A stretch of 64,000 bases of DNA from Selenomonas sputigena (GTDB taxonomy: Bacteria; Bacillota; Negativicutes; Selenomonadales; Selenomonadaceae). Every line of letters starts with the position of its first letter. Positions within the stretch are counted from its first letter, which is position 1. The notes under the pieces are model-generated. The model was not told the DNA's origin, ran no database searches, and saw only the letters and a program-made list of their open reading frames with translations. The position numbers were made by a program, and so were the translations under genes. Where the stretch lies: assembly GCF_026015965.1 (NCBI RefSeq), contig NZ_CP110383.1, positions 1,181,501-1,245,500 on the forward strand, read 5' to 3'. Shown here one piece after another: positions 1 through 9,332 of the stretch.

Positions 1-674
1 ATGAGAAGCTCCGCTGCCGGCACGACATCCATCTCAGACAGGGCGAGATACGACGGAAACTGCCCCTCGACGCGCAGGGAAAGAAACCCGAGCAAGCGGC
101 ACAATTCCTTCACGTACTCGCCGTGGACGCCGCCGCAGTCGCCGAGCAGCACGACGCTTCCCGCACGGCGCTCTGCCGGCTTCATGAAGCGATCGACGAG
201 CACGCGTGCAGCGTCAAGGTAGCCTGCATAATACTCGCCGTCAAGAAAGCCGTGCGCCGAGACGGCGCTGACGGGCAGGCCAAGCTCTTGCTCCATCTCC
301 TCAGCCACGGCGCACGTATCGTCGCCGATGACGCCGCTCACACAGGAATTGGCGATAAATATCGCTTGCGGCTGATATTTTTCTGCGGCGAAGCGTATGC
401 ACTCGCGCAGACGACCCTCGCCGCCAAAAATCGCCTCTGCGTCCGACAACGAGCTTGTCAGAAGCGGCACAGGCGAGAGGCGCACCTTCGTTCCCGCCGC
501 ACGAAGGCGATGGAAACTTCCCACATCCATGCCATGGGCGATGTGAGCGCACGGACGCGGGCTGTGGAAGATGACGAGAGCGCCGCGCACGAAGGAAAGC
601 GCACGCCAGACGCCCGGCATGCTGCAGCTGCAATTCGTGCGGCGCATCACCACACGTTTCGCTTCAGTTCCCAT
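1..674 (-). CDS. Nitrogenase component 1 (NifD/NifK-like) protein, 3' part cut by window edge
   Basis: This reading frame opens with ATG at 674 and runs off the left edge without a stop, giving the first 224 or so residues. The start lies inside the end of the NifH-like gene (11-nt overlap), which indicates translational coupling. The N-terminal region has cysteines at about residues 15, 17 and 42 ([10 protein letters not shown]), a GGEGRL segment, and [10 protein letters not shown] near residue 110. These are the kinds of cysteine and IGDD blocks found around the P-cluster or 4Fe-4S site of the nitrogenase component 1 superfamily (NifD, NifK, BchN, BchB, CfbD). Together with the NifH-like protein it should form a two-component reductase. 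Because the locus is otherwise devoted to tetrapyrrole chemistry, a ring or metal-centre reductase is more likely than dinitrogen reduction, but that is inference. Whether a second component 1 subunit follows cannot be seen. Confidence 0.82.
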   Translation of the reverse strand, partial: MGTEAKRVVMRRTNCSCSMPGVWRALSFVRGALVIFHSPRPCAHIAHGMDVGSFHRLRAAGTKVRLSPVPLLTSSLSDAEAIFGGEGRLRECIRFAAEKYQPQAIFIANSCVSGVIGDDTCAVAEEMEQELGLPVSAVSAHGFLDGEYYAGYLDAARVLVDRFMKPAERRAGSVVLLGDCGGVHGEYVKELCRLLGFLSLRVEGQFPSYLALSEMDVVPAAELL

Positions 675-1482
675 AGCTTTCCACCAGATCTTCCAACTCT
701 TCAAATGCCATCGGCTTGGGGATGACGAGATCCGCATTTCCCTCAATCGCCGCCGCAAGTTCTTCGTAAACCTTCGCCTGTGCGGAATCCGGCGCGTAGG
801 CGATGAGCGTCTGCCGATGGATCTCCGCCTCGTGTACGGCGGCAGAGCGCGGGATGTAGGCGATGAGCTTTGTGCCGAGGCGTGCGGCAAAGGCTTCCAA
901 AAGCTCCTTCTCGCGTGCGACATCGCGCCCGTTGCCGATGATGCCGCCGAGCTTCACGACGCCTCGCGCAGCGAAGCGGCGCACGCCCTTGGCGATGTTG
1001 TTCGCCGCGTAGAGCGACATGAGCTCCCCCGAGGAAACGATGTAGATTTCCTCGGCATAGCCCTCTCGTATCGGCACGGCGAAACCACCGCAGACGACGT
1101 CGCCGAGTACATCGTAGATGGCGACATCGACATCGTCAAACGCATGGAGCGCCTTGAGCCTTTCGAGCGCCACGATGATGCCGCGCCCCGCGCATCCGAC
1201 GCCCGGCTCGGGGCCGCCCGCCTCAATGCAGCGCACACCGCCGTATCCCTCATGCGCGATTTCTGCAAGAGAGAGTGCCGCGCCCTTCTTGCTGCGCTCC
1301 GCATCGAGCACAGTGAGCGGCGCAATGCGCCCCAGGAGAAGCCGCGTCGAATCGTTCTTCGGGTCGCAGCCGATCTGACAGACCTTCTTTCCCCCGCGCG
1401 AAAACGCCGCCGATACATTGGCGGCAGTCGTCGATTTGCCGATGCCGCCCTTGCCGTAAAACGCAATCTTTTTCAATCTCAA
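664..1482 (-). CDS. NifH/BchL-family ATP-dependent iron protein
   Basis: This 272-residue protein starts at TTG 1482, behind an AAAGGCGG ribosome site. It is a dimeric MinD/NifH-type P-loop ATPase that would pass electrons from a bridging 4Fe-4S cluster to a component 1 partner. The P-loop GKGGIGKS lies at residues 10-17, switch [11 protein letters not shown] at 38-47, and both cluster cysteines sit in near-perfect NifH context: C97 in [13 protein letters not shown] and C131 in [17 protein letters not shown]. The length is slightly shorter than typical NifH (about 290). It overlaps the downstream component 1 gene by 11 nt and follows a metal-chelate binding protein by 20 nt. No nifB, nifE, nifN or molybdenum genes are nearby, so this is a nitrogenase-like, not a nitrogen-fixing, iron protein. 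The family call is firm; the substrate is unknown. Confidence 0.93.
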   Translation of the reverse strand: MRLKKIAFYGKGGIGKSTTAANVSAAFSRGGKKVCQIGCDPKNDSTRLLLGRIAPLTVLDAERSKKGAALSLAEIAHEGYGGVRCIEAGGPEPGVGCAGRGIIVALERLKALHAFDDVDVAIYDVLGDVVCGGFAVPIREGYAEEIYIVSSGELMSLYAANNIAKGVRRFAARGVVKLGGIIGNGRDVAREKELLEAFAARLGTKLIAYIPRSAAVHEAEIHRQTLIAYAPDSAQAKVYEELAAAIEGNADLVIPKPMAFEELEDLVESYGN

Positions 1483-1502
1483 AGCCGCCTTTCTTTACAT
1501 CT

Positions 1503-2504
1503 TTACTCCACCGCCGAGAGAAATTCCTGCCGCGATTGGCGAAAAGCGTCACCGTAAAGAATCCATGCCGTTTCCTGCACGCCGAAGACGATGTTCTGTG
1601 AAAGATTGTAGACGTAACGCGCCCACGGATGGCCGATCTGCTTTTCCCGCACGGCTGTCATCTGCTGAAGAGACGGATCTTCCATGTACTGCCTGCCGTA
1701 ATTCTCTTCACGCGTTTCTGCGTCTTCGTAACTCGGAAGGAAGATGTAGTCGGGATTCGCCGCGACGAGCTGCTCCTTCGTCATCTCCTGTCCCATGCGG
1801 TTTCCTGCGGCGGCCTTTGCGTTGATCGACGCCGTATGGCTGCAAAGCTCATCGAAGGTGCAGCCGGCGCCGCCGTAGTTGGGCATGATGGAGATGAGCG
1901 CGATGCTCTTGTGCTTCTTTTCCTCGGGAACATCCTTCATCTTCTCTTCGATCTCCGCGAGTTTTTCCTCCATCTTCGCGATCAGTCGTTCGCCGCGCTC
2001 CTTCTCATCGACGGCTGCTGCAAAGAGGCGGATGTTGGCATGGATGTCCTCCATCGTCGCCGCCGCACGGCAGACGACGACCGGCACGCCAAGCTCGCGC
2101 ATGGCATCAGCGTTCTCGCGGGGAAGCCACGGCGTGACGATAATGAGGTCGGGCGAGAGCGCGGCGACCTGCTCGACAGACGGACTGCGCGTGATGACCG
2201 TGGGAATTTTCCCGCGCACCCACGGCACATTCGTATGCTTCTCGTCCGCGAGCGAGTCGTTGACTGCCGCCATGCGCTCCGGCTCGACAAGACCGAGCAT
2301 CATTTCATCCGTGCCCGCGCTGATCGTCAAGATGCGCCGGGGCTTATGCGGAATCTCGACGACAGTTCCCTCCGCATCGGTCACACGGTACGCGCTCGAC
2401 GCCTCCTCCTTTTCGCCCATGCAGCCCGTCAGAAAGAGCGCAAAAAGGAGCGCGGCGCATGCGACGACTGCTGCAAATCGCGGATACTTCTTTGCCTTAT
2501 ACAA
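1503..2504 (-). CDS. ABC-transporter metal-chelate/B12-type substrate-binding lipoprotein (copy 1 of 3)
   Basis: The protein is a helical-backbone (BtuF/FepB-type) periplasmic binding protein of about 333 residues that would hand a metal chelate to an inner-membrane ABC permease. The start chosen is TTG 2504, because it sits behind GAGAGGG, overlaps the CobN stop by 8 nt and gives a clean lipoprotein signal ending in the lipobox LTGC. Longer in-frame starts would add an arginine-rich stretch inside cobN. The motifs RILTISAGTDEMMLGL and SPDLIIVTPW are typical of the family. It resembles the two other binding proteins in the same operon (10400-11410 and 12482-13480), so these are paralogues with possibly different ligands. 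No permease or ATPase gene lies in the window. Confidence 0.88.
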   Translation of the reverse strand: MYKAKKYPRFAAVVACAALLFALFLTGCMGEKEEASSAYRVTDAEGTVVEIPHKPRRILTISAGTDEMMLGLVEPERMAAVNDSLADEKHTNVPWVRGKIPTVITRSPSVEQVAALSPDLIIVTPWLPRENADAMRELGVPVVVCRAAATMEDIHANIRLFAAAVDEKERGERLIAKMEEKLAEIEEKMKDVPEEKKHKSIALISIMPNYGGAGCTFDELCSHTASINAKAAAGNRMGQEMTKEQLVAANPDYIFLPSYEDAETREENYGRQYMEDPSLQQMTAVREKQIGHPWARYVYNLSQNIVFGVQETAWILYGDAFRQSRQEFLSAVE

Positions 2505-5500
2505 TTTGTTCCGCCCTCTCTTCCAAATCGCCCTCGATGGAGAGGAACAGCTCGCGCAATTCCTCCTTCGTCTCCTCACGCGCTTTCCACAAGCCGCGCT
2601 GCTCCGCCTCTAGCAGCGTTTCCGCCATGCGGTGCAGCGCCCAGGGGTTGACCTCCTGCAGCCACTCCTGCATCGACGCGTCGAGCACATACTTGCGCGC
2701 ATATCCTTCGTACATCCAATCCTCCATGACGGCGCTCGTCGCATCCCATTGATAGCTGTGCGCGAGATAATTCGCAAGGTCGGAAGCTCCCTTGTAGCCA
2801 TGCTCCTTCATGCCCTCGATGAATTTCGGATTCATCGCCTCGCCGCGGAACAGCCGCTCGGCTTCTGCGGCGACGGTGCGCACGACGATGCGCTGACGGT
2901 CGCTCGTATCGCCGCTGTAGGAACGCGGCGCCTTGCCCGTGAGCGCACGCACAGTGGCAATCATGCCGCCGTGGTAGGCGTTGTAATCGTCCGAGCTGAA
3001 CATGTGCGTCTCGCGCGTGTCCTCGTTCTTGACCGTGACATCAAGCTCCTTCATGCGCCGCTGGAAAAGCTCGGGATCGTAGCCGCGCGCCACGCTGTCC
3101 GCGCCGTACGCCGTGCCCGAAAAGCGCGTGTAGACGGCCGCGAGATCGTCGAGCGTCTGCCATGCCTTCGACTCCAAAAGGTCGCCGACGCCCGCGCCGT
3201 AAGCGCCCGGCGGGTCGCCGAAGATACGGCACGAGGCGCGTTCCCAAGCGAGAGCATGCTCTTCGCCCTGCTCTTCGAGCCATGCCGTGTCCGCGAGGAT
3301 GTGCTTGCGCACGAAGTTTTCATCTGCGCTCTCATCCTGCGCTGCTGCAAGCTTCACAGCCTCGTCGACCCAGCGGATGGCGTTCGGCACGGCATCGCGG
3401 AAGAGACCGCTGATGCGCGCCGTCACGTCGATGCGCGGCCGCTTGAGCTTGGCGAGAGGGATGACCTCAAGCCCGACGACGCGCTGCGACGGTCTCTGCC
3501 AGACGGGGCGCACGCCCATGAGGTAGAACAGCTCGGCTATGCACTGTCCATGACTGCGCATGTTTGAGCCTGCCCAGAAGACGATGCCGACCGCCTCCGG
3601 GTAGCGTCCCTCCTCGCTGATATACTGCTCGACGAGCGCATCGCCCAGTTCCTTGCCGTACTCCCACGCCGCGGGCGTCGGCAGACAGCGCGGATCGAGT
3701 CCGTAGAAGTTGCGTCCCGTCGGCAGGACGTCTGCGCCGTTCGTCGTCGGCGCTCCCGCCGGCCCCGGCTCGATGTAGCCGCCCGAAAGAGCGCGGAGCG
3801 TGCCCGTCAACTCCTCCTCCGTGCGCAGGAGACGCGGCACGATCTTCTCCGTAACTTCGCCGAGCGCCGCCAGAAGTCCTTCCCTGCCCGCTGCACTGTA
3901 CGAGGCGAACGGTTCCAAAGCCAACGCTTCTCTCGCCGCCTGCGGCATGTAGGCGCGCGCGGCGAGGCGCACGAGAAGCAGGCGCATGAGGTCTTCCACC
4001 GCATCGAGCTTTCTGCCGTACGTCATGCCGTCCTCCGTCATGCGTTCGCTATGCTCCAAAAGCTCTTCGTAATCGTAGCCCTCTTCCTTGGCGATGAGAC
4101 GCAGGAGCGACGGCTCGCCGCCATGCTCGACGCGCACGAGCGCGAGCACGAGGTCTAAGAGTTTTTCAGCTTCCGGAACTTGCCCGAGGATATGAAGTCC
4201 CGTGCGGATCTGCATGTTCTTGATGTCCGTCACATAATTGTGCAGAGCAGCGACATAGGCGTCGAAGTCCTCGCCTTCCTCGATGGAATCCTCGAAATGG
4301 CAGAGCGCCGCCTTCTCGCGCACGATTTCCTGTACCGCTGTCAGATTGTCAGGCTGAGCCGCACGGAAATGAACGTACTCGTCGAGCGCCTGCTCAAGCT
4401 CCTGCAGCTCGTCGAAAGCGCCCGCGAGCTGCATCGGCGGCGAAAGATGGCTGATGAGGCACGCTGCGCCGCGCCTTTTTGCCTGTATGCCCTCGCCTAC
4501 AATCGTGATCCAGTAGGGATATACGTCGGGCAGATCGCCAAGCGAGACGTCGGGATAGCATTCGTTCGAGAGCGCCGTACTCTTGCCCGGCAGCCACTCC
4601 AACGAGCCGTGCGTGCCGACGTGGACGACGGCGTCCGCCTGCCACAGATCGCGCAGCCAATGATAAAAGCCGATGTAGTGATGTGTGGGCGCGGCGTCCG
4701 GCGAATGCAGCAGCTTGCCCGGATCCTCGCCGAAGCCGCGCGGCGGCTGCACCGTAAGAAAGATATTGCCGTTGAGCGTGCCGGGCACGAGCAGCGTGCC
4801 GTCGTAGTTGAACACCTCGCCCGGCGCTTCGCCCCAATCCTTTCTCAGATGTTCCTTGACCTTTTGCGGCAGCTCCTTGAAGAATCTTTCATACTGCGCC
4901 GCCGTAAGCTGTCCGTCGGCATTCTTTACCCGCTCTTCACTCATGAAGCGGCGGTCATTCGTCGCGTGATTCGTAAAAATATCCATGAGCTCTTGGCTGC
5001 TCTCCGGCACGAAATCGACGCGATAGCACGCCTCACGCATCCTCGCGAGGAGGCGGCGCACGCTCTCTGGCGAGTCAAGCCCCGCCGCACTGCCGATGTT
5101 CGCATTCGTCGGCGGATAGTTGTGAAAGACGATGGCTATCTTCTTCTCGCCGTTCGCCTTATGGCGCAGATTCGCCCACTTCTTCGCCTTTCGCGCCAGA
5201 CGCTCCATGCGCTCCTCAAGCGGCGCATAGCGAGGCGTTCCCGTCTCATCGAGCACCTTCGCCGCAATCGGCACGGCATGAAGGACGCCGTCGAACTCCG
5301 GCATACAGACGCTGAAGGACACCTCCATCGGGTCGAGACCCGCAGGCGACCTTTCCCATTCTTCCTTGGGCGCAAGCACCGTATACGCCTCAAGAAGCGG
5401 CACGCCGAGCGCATAGAGGTCTTCTATGCGCGTACCGCCCGCTTTGATGGAAAACTTCATCGTCGTGATGATGGCGTCAACGACGGTCTTCCCGTCGCGA

Positions 5501-6189
5501 CAGAAGTATCGCTTCATGGCGTCAAAGAGCGTCGGCGACTCCACGCGCTCGTCGCGATAGGAATTGGAAAAGACTGCGACGGCATTGAGTCCCTGCGCCT
5601 CTATCGCACGAATCAATGCCGTGTGATAGGTGAAGTCCCCCGCAATCCACTCCGAACGATAGAAGATGACGCCGATCGTCCGCCGGCCGTCACGGCAATG
5701 CGCGGCACGATATCCCTCAATGTCCTGGCAATCGCCATGCCAATCGGGATGGTATATGCCGTGCCAAGGCAGCGCGCGCGGCGGCTCCGGCTCAGCAGAA
5801 AGTCCGAACTTTTTGGCAAGATGCAGCAGGAAATTTTTCATATTCTTCTCACCGTCGCAGCGGAAATACTGCCAGGCGAGAGCGATTTCCTCTGCCGAGA
5901 AGTCATAGCTGACCTTGTCATGCTCGGCATTGTCCACGAGAATCAAATGCGGCGCACGGCTCTTCTGCAAAGTGCGCGACGCCTGCTGCAGGAAGGGATT
6001 GTCCAGCCCCGTGCCCATCCACAGGAACAGTGTGACATCAGCCTTCTCCTGCGCCTCGCGCCACGAATCCATGCCATCCGCTAGGCGGACGGCAATCGCC
6101 AGCGAGGGAACTGCCGACACGCACGCTTCCTGCACGCGATGGACGAGCGCAAAGACGCGCTGAATATTCGTATAGACTGCGATCTTCAT
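2497..6189 (-). CDS. cobN: CobN/BchH-type large chelatase subunit
   Basis: This is a 1230-residue protein of the CobN/BchH/ChlH family, the porphyrin- or corrin-binding subunit of ATP-dependent class I chelatases. ATG 6189 follows a GAGAGGTG site by 7 nt. Diagnostic segments include GVIFYRSEWIAGDF near residue 180, GTHGSLEWLPGKS in the middle and WAGSNMRSHGQCIAELFYLMGVRP in two blocks towards the end. In the aerobic B12 route CobN inserts cobalt into hydrogenobyrinate a,c-diamide. Here it lies in an apparent anaerobe next to ChlI and ChlD rather than CobS and CobT, and beside CbiZ. CobN-like proteins such as HmuS of Bacteroides act instead as haem dechelatases, so insertion, removal or exchange of a metal are all possible. 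The family call is certain; the reaction is not. Confidence 0.93.
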   Translation of the reverse strand: MKIAVYTNIQRVFALVHRVQEACVSAVPSLAIAVRLADGMDSWREAQEKADVTLFLWMGTGLDNPFLQQASRTLQKSRAPHLILVDNAEHDKVSYDFSAEEIALAWQYFRCDGEKNMKNFLLHLAKKFGLSAEPEPPRALPWHGIYHPDWHGDCQDIEGYRAAHCRDGRRTIGVIFYRSEWIAGDFTYHTALIRAIEAQGLNAVAVFSNSYRDERVESPTLFDAMKRYFCRDGKTVVDAIITTMKFSIKAGGTRIEDLYALGVPLLEAYTVLAPKEEWERSPAGLDPMEVSFSVCMPEFDGVLHAVPIAAKVLDETGTPRYAPLEERMERLARKAKKWANLRHKANGEKKIAIVFHNYPPTNANIGSAAGLDSPESVRRLLARMREACYRVDFVPESSQELMDIFTNHATNDRRFMSEERVKNADGQLTAAQYERFFKELPQKVKEHLRKDWGEAPGEVFNYDGTLLVPGTLNGNIFLTVQPPRGFGEDPGKLLHSPDAAPTHHYIGFYHWLRDLWQADAVVHVGTHGSLEWLPGKSTALSNECYPDVSLGDLPDVYPYWITIVGEGIQAKRRGAACLISHLSPPMQLAGAFDELQELEQALDEYVHFRAAQPDNLTAVQEIVREKAALCHFEDSIEEGEDFDAYVAALHNYVTDIKNMQIRTGLHILGQVPEAEKLLDLVLALVRVEHGGEPSLLRLIAKEEGYDYEELLEHSERMTEDGMTYGRKLDAVEDLMRLLLVRLAARAYMPQAAREALALEPFASYSAAGREGLLAALGEVTEKIVPRLLRTEEELTGTLRALSGGYIEPGPAGAPTTNGADVLPTGRNFYGLDPRCLPTPAAWEYGKELGDALVEQYISEEGRYPEAVGIVFWAGSNMRSHGQCIAELFYLMGVRPVWQRPSQRVVGLEVIPLAKLKRPRIDVTARISGLFRDAVPNAIRWVDEAVKLAAAQDESADENFVRKHILADTAWLEEQGEEHALAWERASCRIFGDPPGAYGAGVGDLLESKAWQTLDDLAAVYTRFSGTAYGADSVARGYDPELFQRRMKELDVTVKNEDTRETHMFSSDDYNAYHGGMIATVRALTGKAPRSYSGDTSDRQRIVVRTVAAEAERLFRGEAMNPKFIEGMKEHGYKGASDLANYLAHSYQWDATSAVMEDWMYEGYARKYVLDASMQEWLQEVNPWALHRMAETLLEAEQRGLWKAREETKEELRELFLSIEGDLEERAEQIV

Positions 6190-6223
6190 TTTGCTGCACC
6201 TCTCGTGTTCACTGGTTCATGCA

Positions 6224-7330
6224 TCATCTGCATCCGTTTGCTTCCGAAACTGTCCGAGCCGCACGCTCGACGACGGCACGCACGAGAAGCATCGCAAGGG
6301 ACTCCATATAGCCTTCCTGCATGAGTACGCCCTCCTGCGTCTTCAGACGAAGCGCTGTTGCCATCTCTTTCAGCAGCTTTTCGGCTGCTTCCCAAGTCTC
6401 CCCTTTTTCCAACAGTCCCCAGAGATGCTCATCATAAAGATGGATGAAGAGCACGCCCAAGGGGAAGAGCGCCGGCACAGCAATCATTTTTTCCAAAGCT
6501 GCGATGAATTGCGCCTTAATTAAGGCATCGTCGCCCACCTCTTCCTTATATCGCTGCCACAGCGTTTCTTCCGTGACGCCGAAGCGGCGCAAGCGGCGCA
6601 GCAGATCGTGCTGCTGCGCGGGCGTAAGCCCCGACTGCTTCTTGAGCGCTTCCTTGACCGCCGCCATGACGGCGAGACCGATGAGCTCGCCGAGCTTGGA
6701 ATGTTTTCCTGCGCCCTCGAAGAAGAGCGGCGACTCGCTGTTGGCGACGACGATCGTCTGATCCGTGCCCGAACCCGTGGCGAGTCCTGTGGAATAGCGG
6801 CTCGGCGCCATGAGTTCCTGCAGCGCCGCCGTCTTCGCCTCCGTGCAGGTCACGAGAGCACGCGCAAGGATGCCGGGCGGCAGATCGGCGTCGATGACGA
6901 GCATGATGTTGATCGTGCCGCATTTCTTCTCCGCCGTCTTGTAGTAAGATGCAGGATCGCCGACACGCCCGCCGTTCGTTTCCACGCCGCCCGTTACGAT
7001 CGCCGTCACGGTCAGTTCCTTGTAGCTTCGCGACACGATGGAAGCGTTTTCCATGTGCGCCGCCGTCCCCATGCCCGAGGTCAATTTCGGTGCAAGACCG
7101 AGCCGCTCCGCAACGATCTTCATGCTCTCGACGTACGTCGGTGCAAAGGACTCGCAGGGCATTCCCGATCCCTGCGTCATATCGCGGTTGAACACCGCCT
7201 CAAAATCCTCATGGTAGCCGCCATTGTAAAGCGAAGTGCTGAGTACCTTGCGTGGCCCGCTGAAAACCAGCACGATGCTCTTGTCATAGCGATAAGCGAT
7301 GTCGCCCGTCGTCAGTCTTGCCAATTCCAT
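6224..7330 (-). CDS. cbiZ: CbiZ-family adenosylcobinamide amidohydrolase with C-terminal extension
   Basis: The first 230 or so residues match the CbiZ family: ETNGGRVGDPASYYK, then GTINIMLVIDADLPPG, and ATGSGTDQTIVVAN. CbiZ cleaves the aminopropanol arm of adenosylcobinamide or pseudocobalamin to give adenosylcobyric acid, which lets a cell remodel scavenged corrinoids with its own lower ligand. I chose ATG 7330 because GGAGGGG stands 9 nt upstream; an upstream GTG and ATG would add seven residues. The predicted 368 residues exceed a simple CbiZ: about 130 helical residues at the C-terminus (roughly 240-368) have no function I recognise. It lies between chlD (27 nt) and cobN (34 nt), and it is the strongest gene-content evidence that the operon handles a corrinoid. 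Confidence 0.88.
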   Translation of the reverse strand: MELARLTTGDIAYRYDKSIVLVFSGPRKVLSTSLYNGGYHEDFEAVFNRDMTQGSGMPCESFAPTYVESMKIVAERLGLAPKLTSGMGTAAHMENASIVSRSYKELTVTAIVTGGVETNGGRVGDPASYYKTAEKKCGTINIMLVIDADLPPGILARALVTCTEAKTAALQELMAPSRYSTGLATGSGTDQTIVVANSESPLFFEGAGKHSKLGELIGLAVMAAVKEALKKQSGLTPAQQHDLLRRLRRFGVTEETLWQRYKEEVGDDALIKAQFIAALEKMIAVPALFPLGVLFIHLYDEHLWGLLEKGETWEAAEKLLKEMATALRLKTQEGVLMQEGYMESLAMLLVRAVVERAARTVSEANGCR

Positions 7331-7357
7331 CTGCTCTTGCCCCTCCATCACGCACCA

Positions 7358-9322
7358 TCACGCTTGCATATCGCGAAAACGCCGCACGACTTCCAATACG
7401 CCTTCGGCACAAAGGCGCTCCAGCGTGGCGTAGCCGGCATTCATGCGCTGCGCAATCTCAGGCGCCAGTCCCACCTTCGGAAAGTTCTTCTCCGTATCGA
7501 GCACGATGCAGTGCGCGTCTCTTCGCGCGATCTCCTCCGCTGCGCGCAGCGCCTCCTCCTTCGCCTTCCCCGCTGCAGAAACATTCGTCCTGCCGTCTGT
7601 CACGAGCACGAGCACCGTCTCCGCGCCTTCCTTGCGACCGAGCTCATCCATCATCTTGAGCGCGGCGGCAAGTCCCTCCGCGAGCGGCGTCTTGCCGCCC
7701 GTCGGCAAAGAGCGCAGCGCCTTTTCCGCCAGCTCCACGCTTCGCGTCATCGGCAAGAGCGTTTCGGCGCTCGTGCGCCGAAACGCAATCAGTCCCACGC
7801 GGTCACGCTTTTGGTATGCTTCACGCAGGAGGGCGAGCACCGCGCCCTTCACCATCTTCATGCGCTCCTTCGCGCCCATGGAGCCGCTCGCATCGACGAG
7901 GAAGAGGATGTTCGCGGCGGCACGACGCGCCCGAATCCAGACGCGCAGATCCTCGCCGCGTATGACGACGGCCTGCTCGCCATGCCGCTGGCGCTGATAG
8001 GGCGCCGCCGCGCGAAGCGTAGCGGCAAAGGCGAGGTCGATGCACCGTCCGCGGCGCGGCAGCGATGTGCGCCAAGGACGTCCCGCCGGCACGTCAAGCT
8101 GCACGATTGCGCGTCTGCCGCTCTTGCCCTTCCTCCCGCACACCGCCTTGCGCAGGAGAGAAAGCCGCGCCATAACCGCTTCTATGGAGTGCGTCTCATC
8201 TCTATCTTCGCCGCCCGAATCGCCATCCGCAGGCGACGCCTGCTCCTCGTCGGTCTGCGCCTCTTTTTCCTGCGATTCTCCTCTATCATCTTCCTGCTCT
8301 TTCGATTCGCCGCCCGTCGCATCTCTCGTCAAAACATCGTCCGGGCGCTCCTCCTGCGGCGCATCATCCACCTCATCTTCCGACTCTTCCCGCGACTCAG
8401 CTTGCTGTTCCTGCAGCTGTTCCTGTTCCTGCGGCTCTTTCTGCTGTCCGCTTCTTTCTTCGCGCTGCTCCTTTTTTCGGCTCATGCGATGCGCGAGCAC
8501 GAAGAGAGCCGCCTCCTCGATGTCCTGCGGCATCACATAGATGCGCCCGGCGAACGCCGCCAAGGCGCGTGCCGCTTCCACGAGATAGATTTCGGCACGA
8601 TTTCCCACGCAAAGGGCGCGTGCGGCATACTGTGCAGCGAGATGCAGGATGGCACGGGAAACTTCCACAGCAGGAAGCATCTCTCGCGCTCGTGCCGCCT
8701 TCTGCTGCAGCTCGGCTTCCTGCTGCGCATACATGCGGCAGAAAGCTTTTGGCGCACGCTCAAAGGCGAGCACGCGCCGCGCGATCTCAGCACGCTGCTC
8801 CGTCTCTTCCACATCATCCATCGCTGCGAACATGCCGAAGCTGTCGAGCAGCACGGGCGAGAGCACGCCTTCTGCGGGATCCATCGTCCCGACAGGGATG
8901 CAACTTATCTCCTCGACCGCTGATATGCCGTCGCGTTCCAAGGAAAACATCCCCGCCGACGCGCTCTCTAAGACAGACTTCAAGACTTCCTCGCGCAGGA
9001 GGTTCACCTCGTCCATGTAAATGAGCGTATGCGCCGCACGATGCAGGAGTCCATGGCGCAGACGACGCTCGCCGTTCCGCACGGCCGCATCCACATCGAG
9101 GCTGCCGAAGACCATATCGTCCGTCGCGCCGAGCGGCAGTTCGACGAGACTCCCCGTCGGCGTGAACGGCGCTGCCGCACGCACGAGGACAGATTTCGCC
9201 GTGCCGCGGTTGCCTGAAATGAGCAAGCCGCCCGTGCGCGGATTCACGAGCGCGAGAAGAAGCGCCCTCTTCGCCTGCTCCTGACCGACGACAGCGGTAA
9301 ACGGATAGCGCGGATATTCCAT
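7358..9322 (-). CDS. ChlD/BchD/CobT-like chelatase subunit (AAA+ and von Willebrand A domains)
   Basis: The protein has 654 residues. An AAA+ module comes first (Walker A GNRGTAKS at 37-44, Walker B LIYMDEVNLL). A glutamine- and acid-rich linker follows at about 290-360, and the C-terminal von Willebrand A domain starts near residue 470 with an intact MIDAS motif (DASGSMG, later TDGR). This is the D subunit of class I chelatases, which works with the I ATPase ring to drive the large CobN/ChlH-type subunit. ATG 9322 follows GAGGAG by 6 nt and gives an N-terminus parallel to that of the ChlI partner; an upstream in-frame ATG at 9349 would overlap the chlI end. Unlike many cyanobacterial ChlD proteins, it retains a complete Walker A, so it may itself hydrolyse ATP. 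Confidence 0.92.
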   Translation of the reverse strand: MEYPRYPFTAVVGQEQAKRALLLALVNPRTGGLLISGNRGTAKSVLVRAAAPFTPTGSLVELPLGATDDMVFGSLDVDAAVRNGERRLRHGLLHRAAHTLIYMDEVNLLREEVLKSVLESASAGMFSLERDGISAVEEISCIPVGTMDPAEGVLSPVLLDSFGMFAAMDDVEETEQRAEIARRVLAFERAPKAFCRMYAQQEAELQQKAARAREMLPAVEVSRAILHLAAQYAARALCVGNRAEIYLVEAARALAAFAGRIYVMPQDIEEAALFVLAHRMSRKKEQREERSGQQKEPQEQEQLQEQQAESREESEDEVDDAPQEERPDDVLTRDATGGESKEQEDDRGESQEKEAQTDEEQASPADGDSGGEDRDETHSIEAVMARLSLLRKAVCGRKGKSGRRAIVQLDVPAGRPWRTSLPRRGRCIDLAFAATLRAAAPYQRQRHGEQAVVIRGEDLRVWIRARRAAANILFLVDASGSMGAKERMKMVKGAVLALLREAYQKRDRVGLIAFRRTSAETLLPMTRSVELAEKALRSLPTGGKTPLAEGLAAALKMMDELGRKEGAETVLVLVTDGRTNVSAAGKAKEEALRAAEEIARRDAHCIVLDTEKNFPKVGLAPEIAQRMNAGYATLERLCAEGVLEVVRRFRDMQA

Positions 9323-9332
9323 GCCCATCTCC

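Noticed and set aside
123-725. Plus-strand open frame of 200 codons at the left edge
   Set aside because: It is antisense to the nitrogenase component 1 gene, whose minus-strand frame is continuous and has cysteine motifs.
4180-6084. Plus-strand open frame of 634 codons
   Set aside because: It is antisense to cobN, whose family motifs are clear; it has no ribosome site or recognisable domain.
6608-8923. Plus-strand open frame of 771 codons
   Set aside because: It is antisense to cbiZ and chlD and shows no domain; hydrophobic runs mirror the acid/Gln-rich linker of ChlD.
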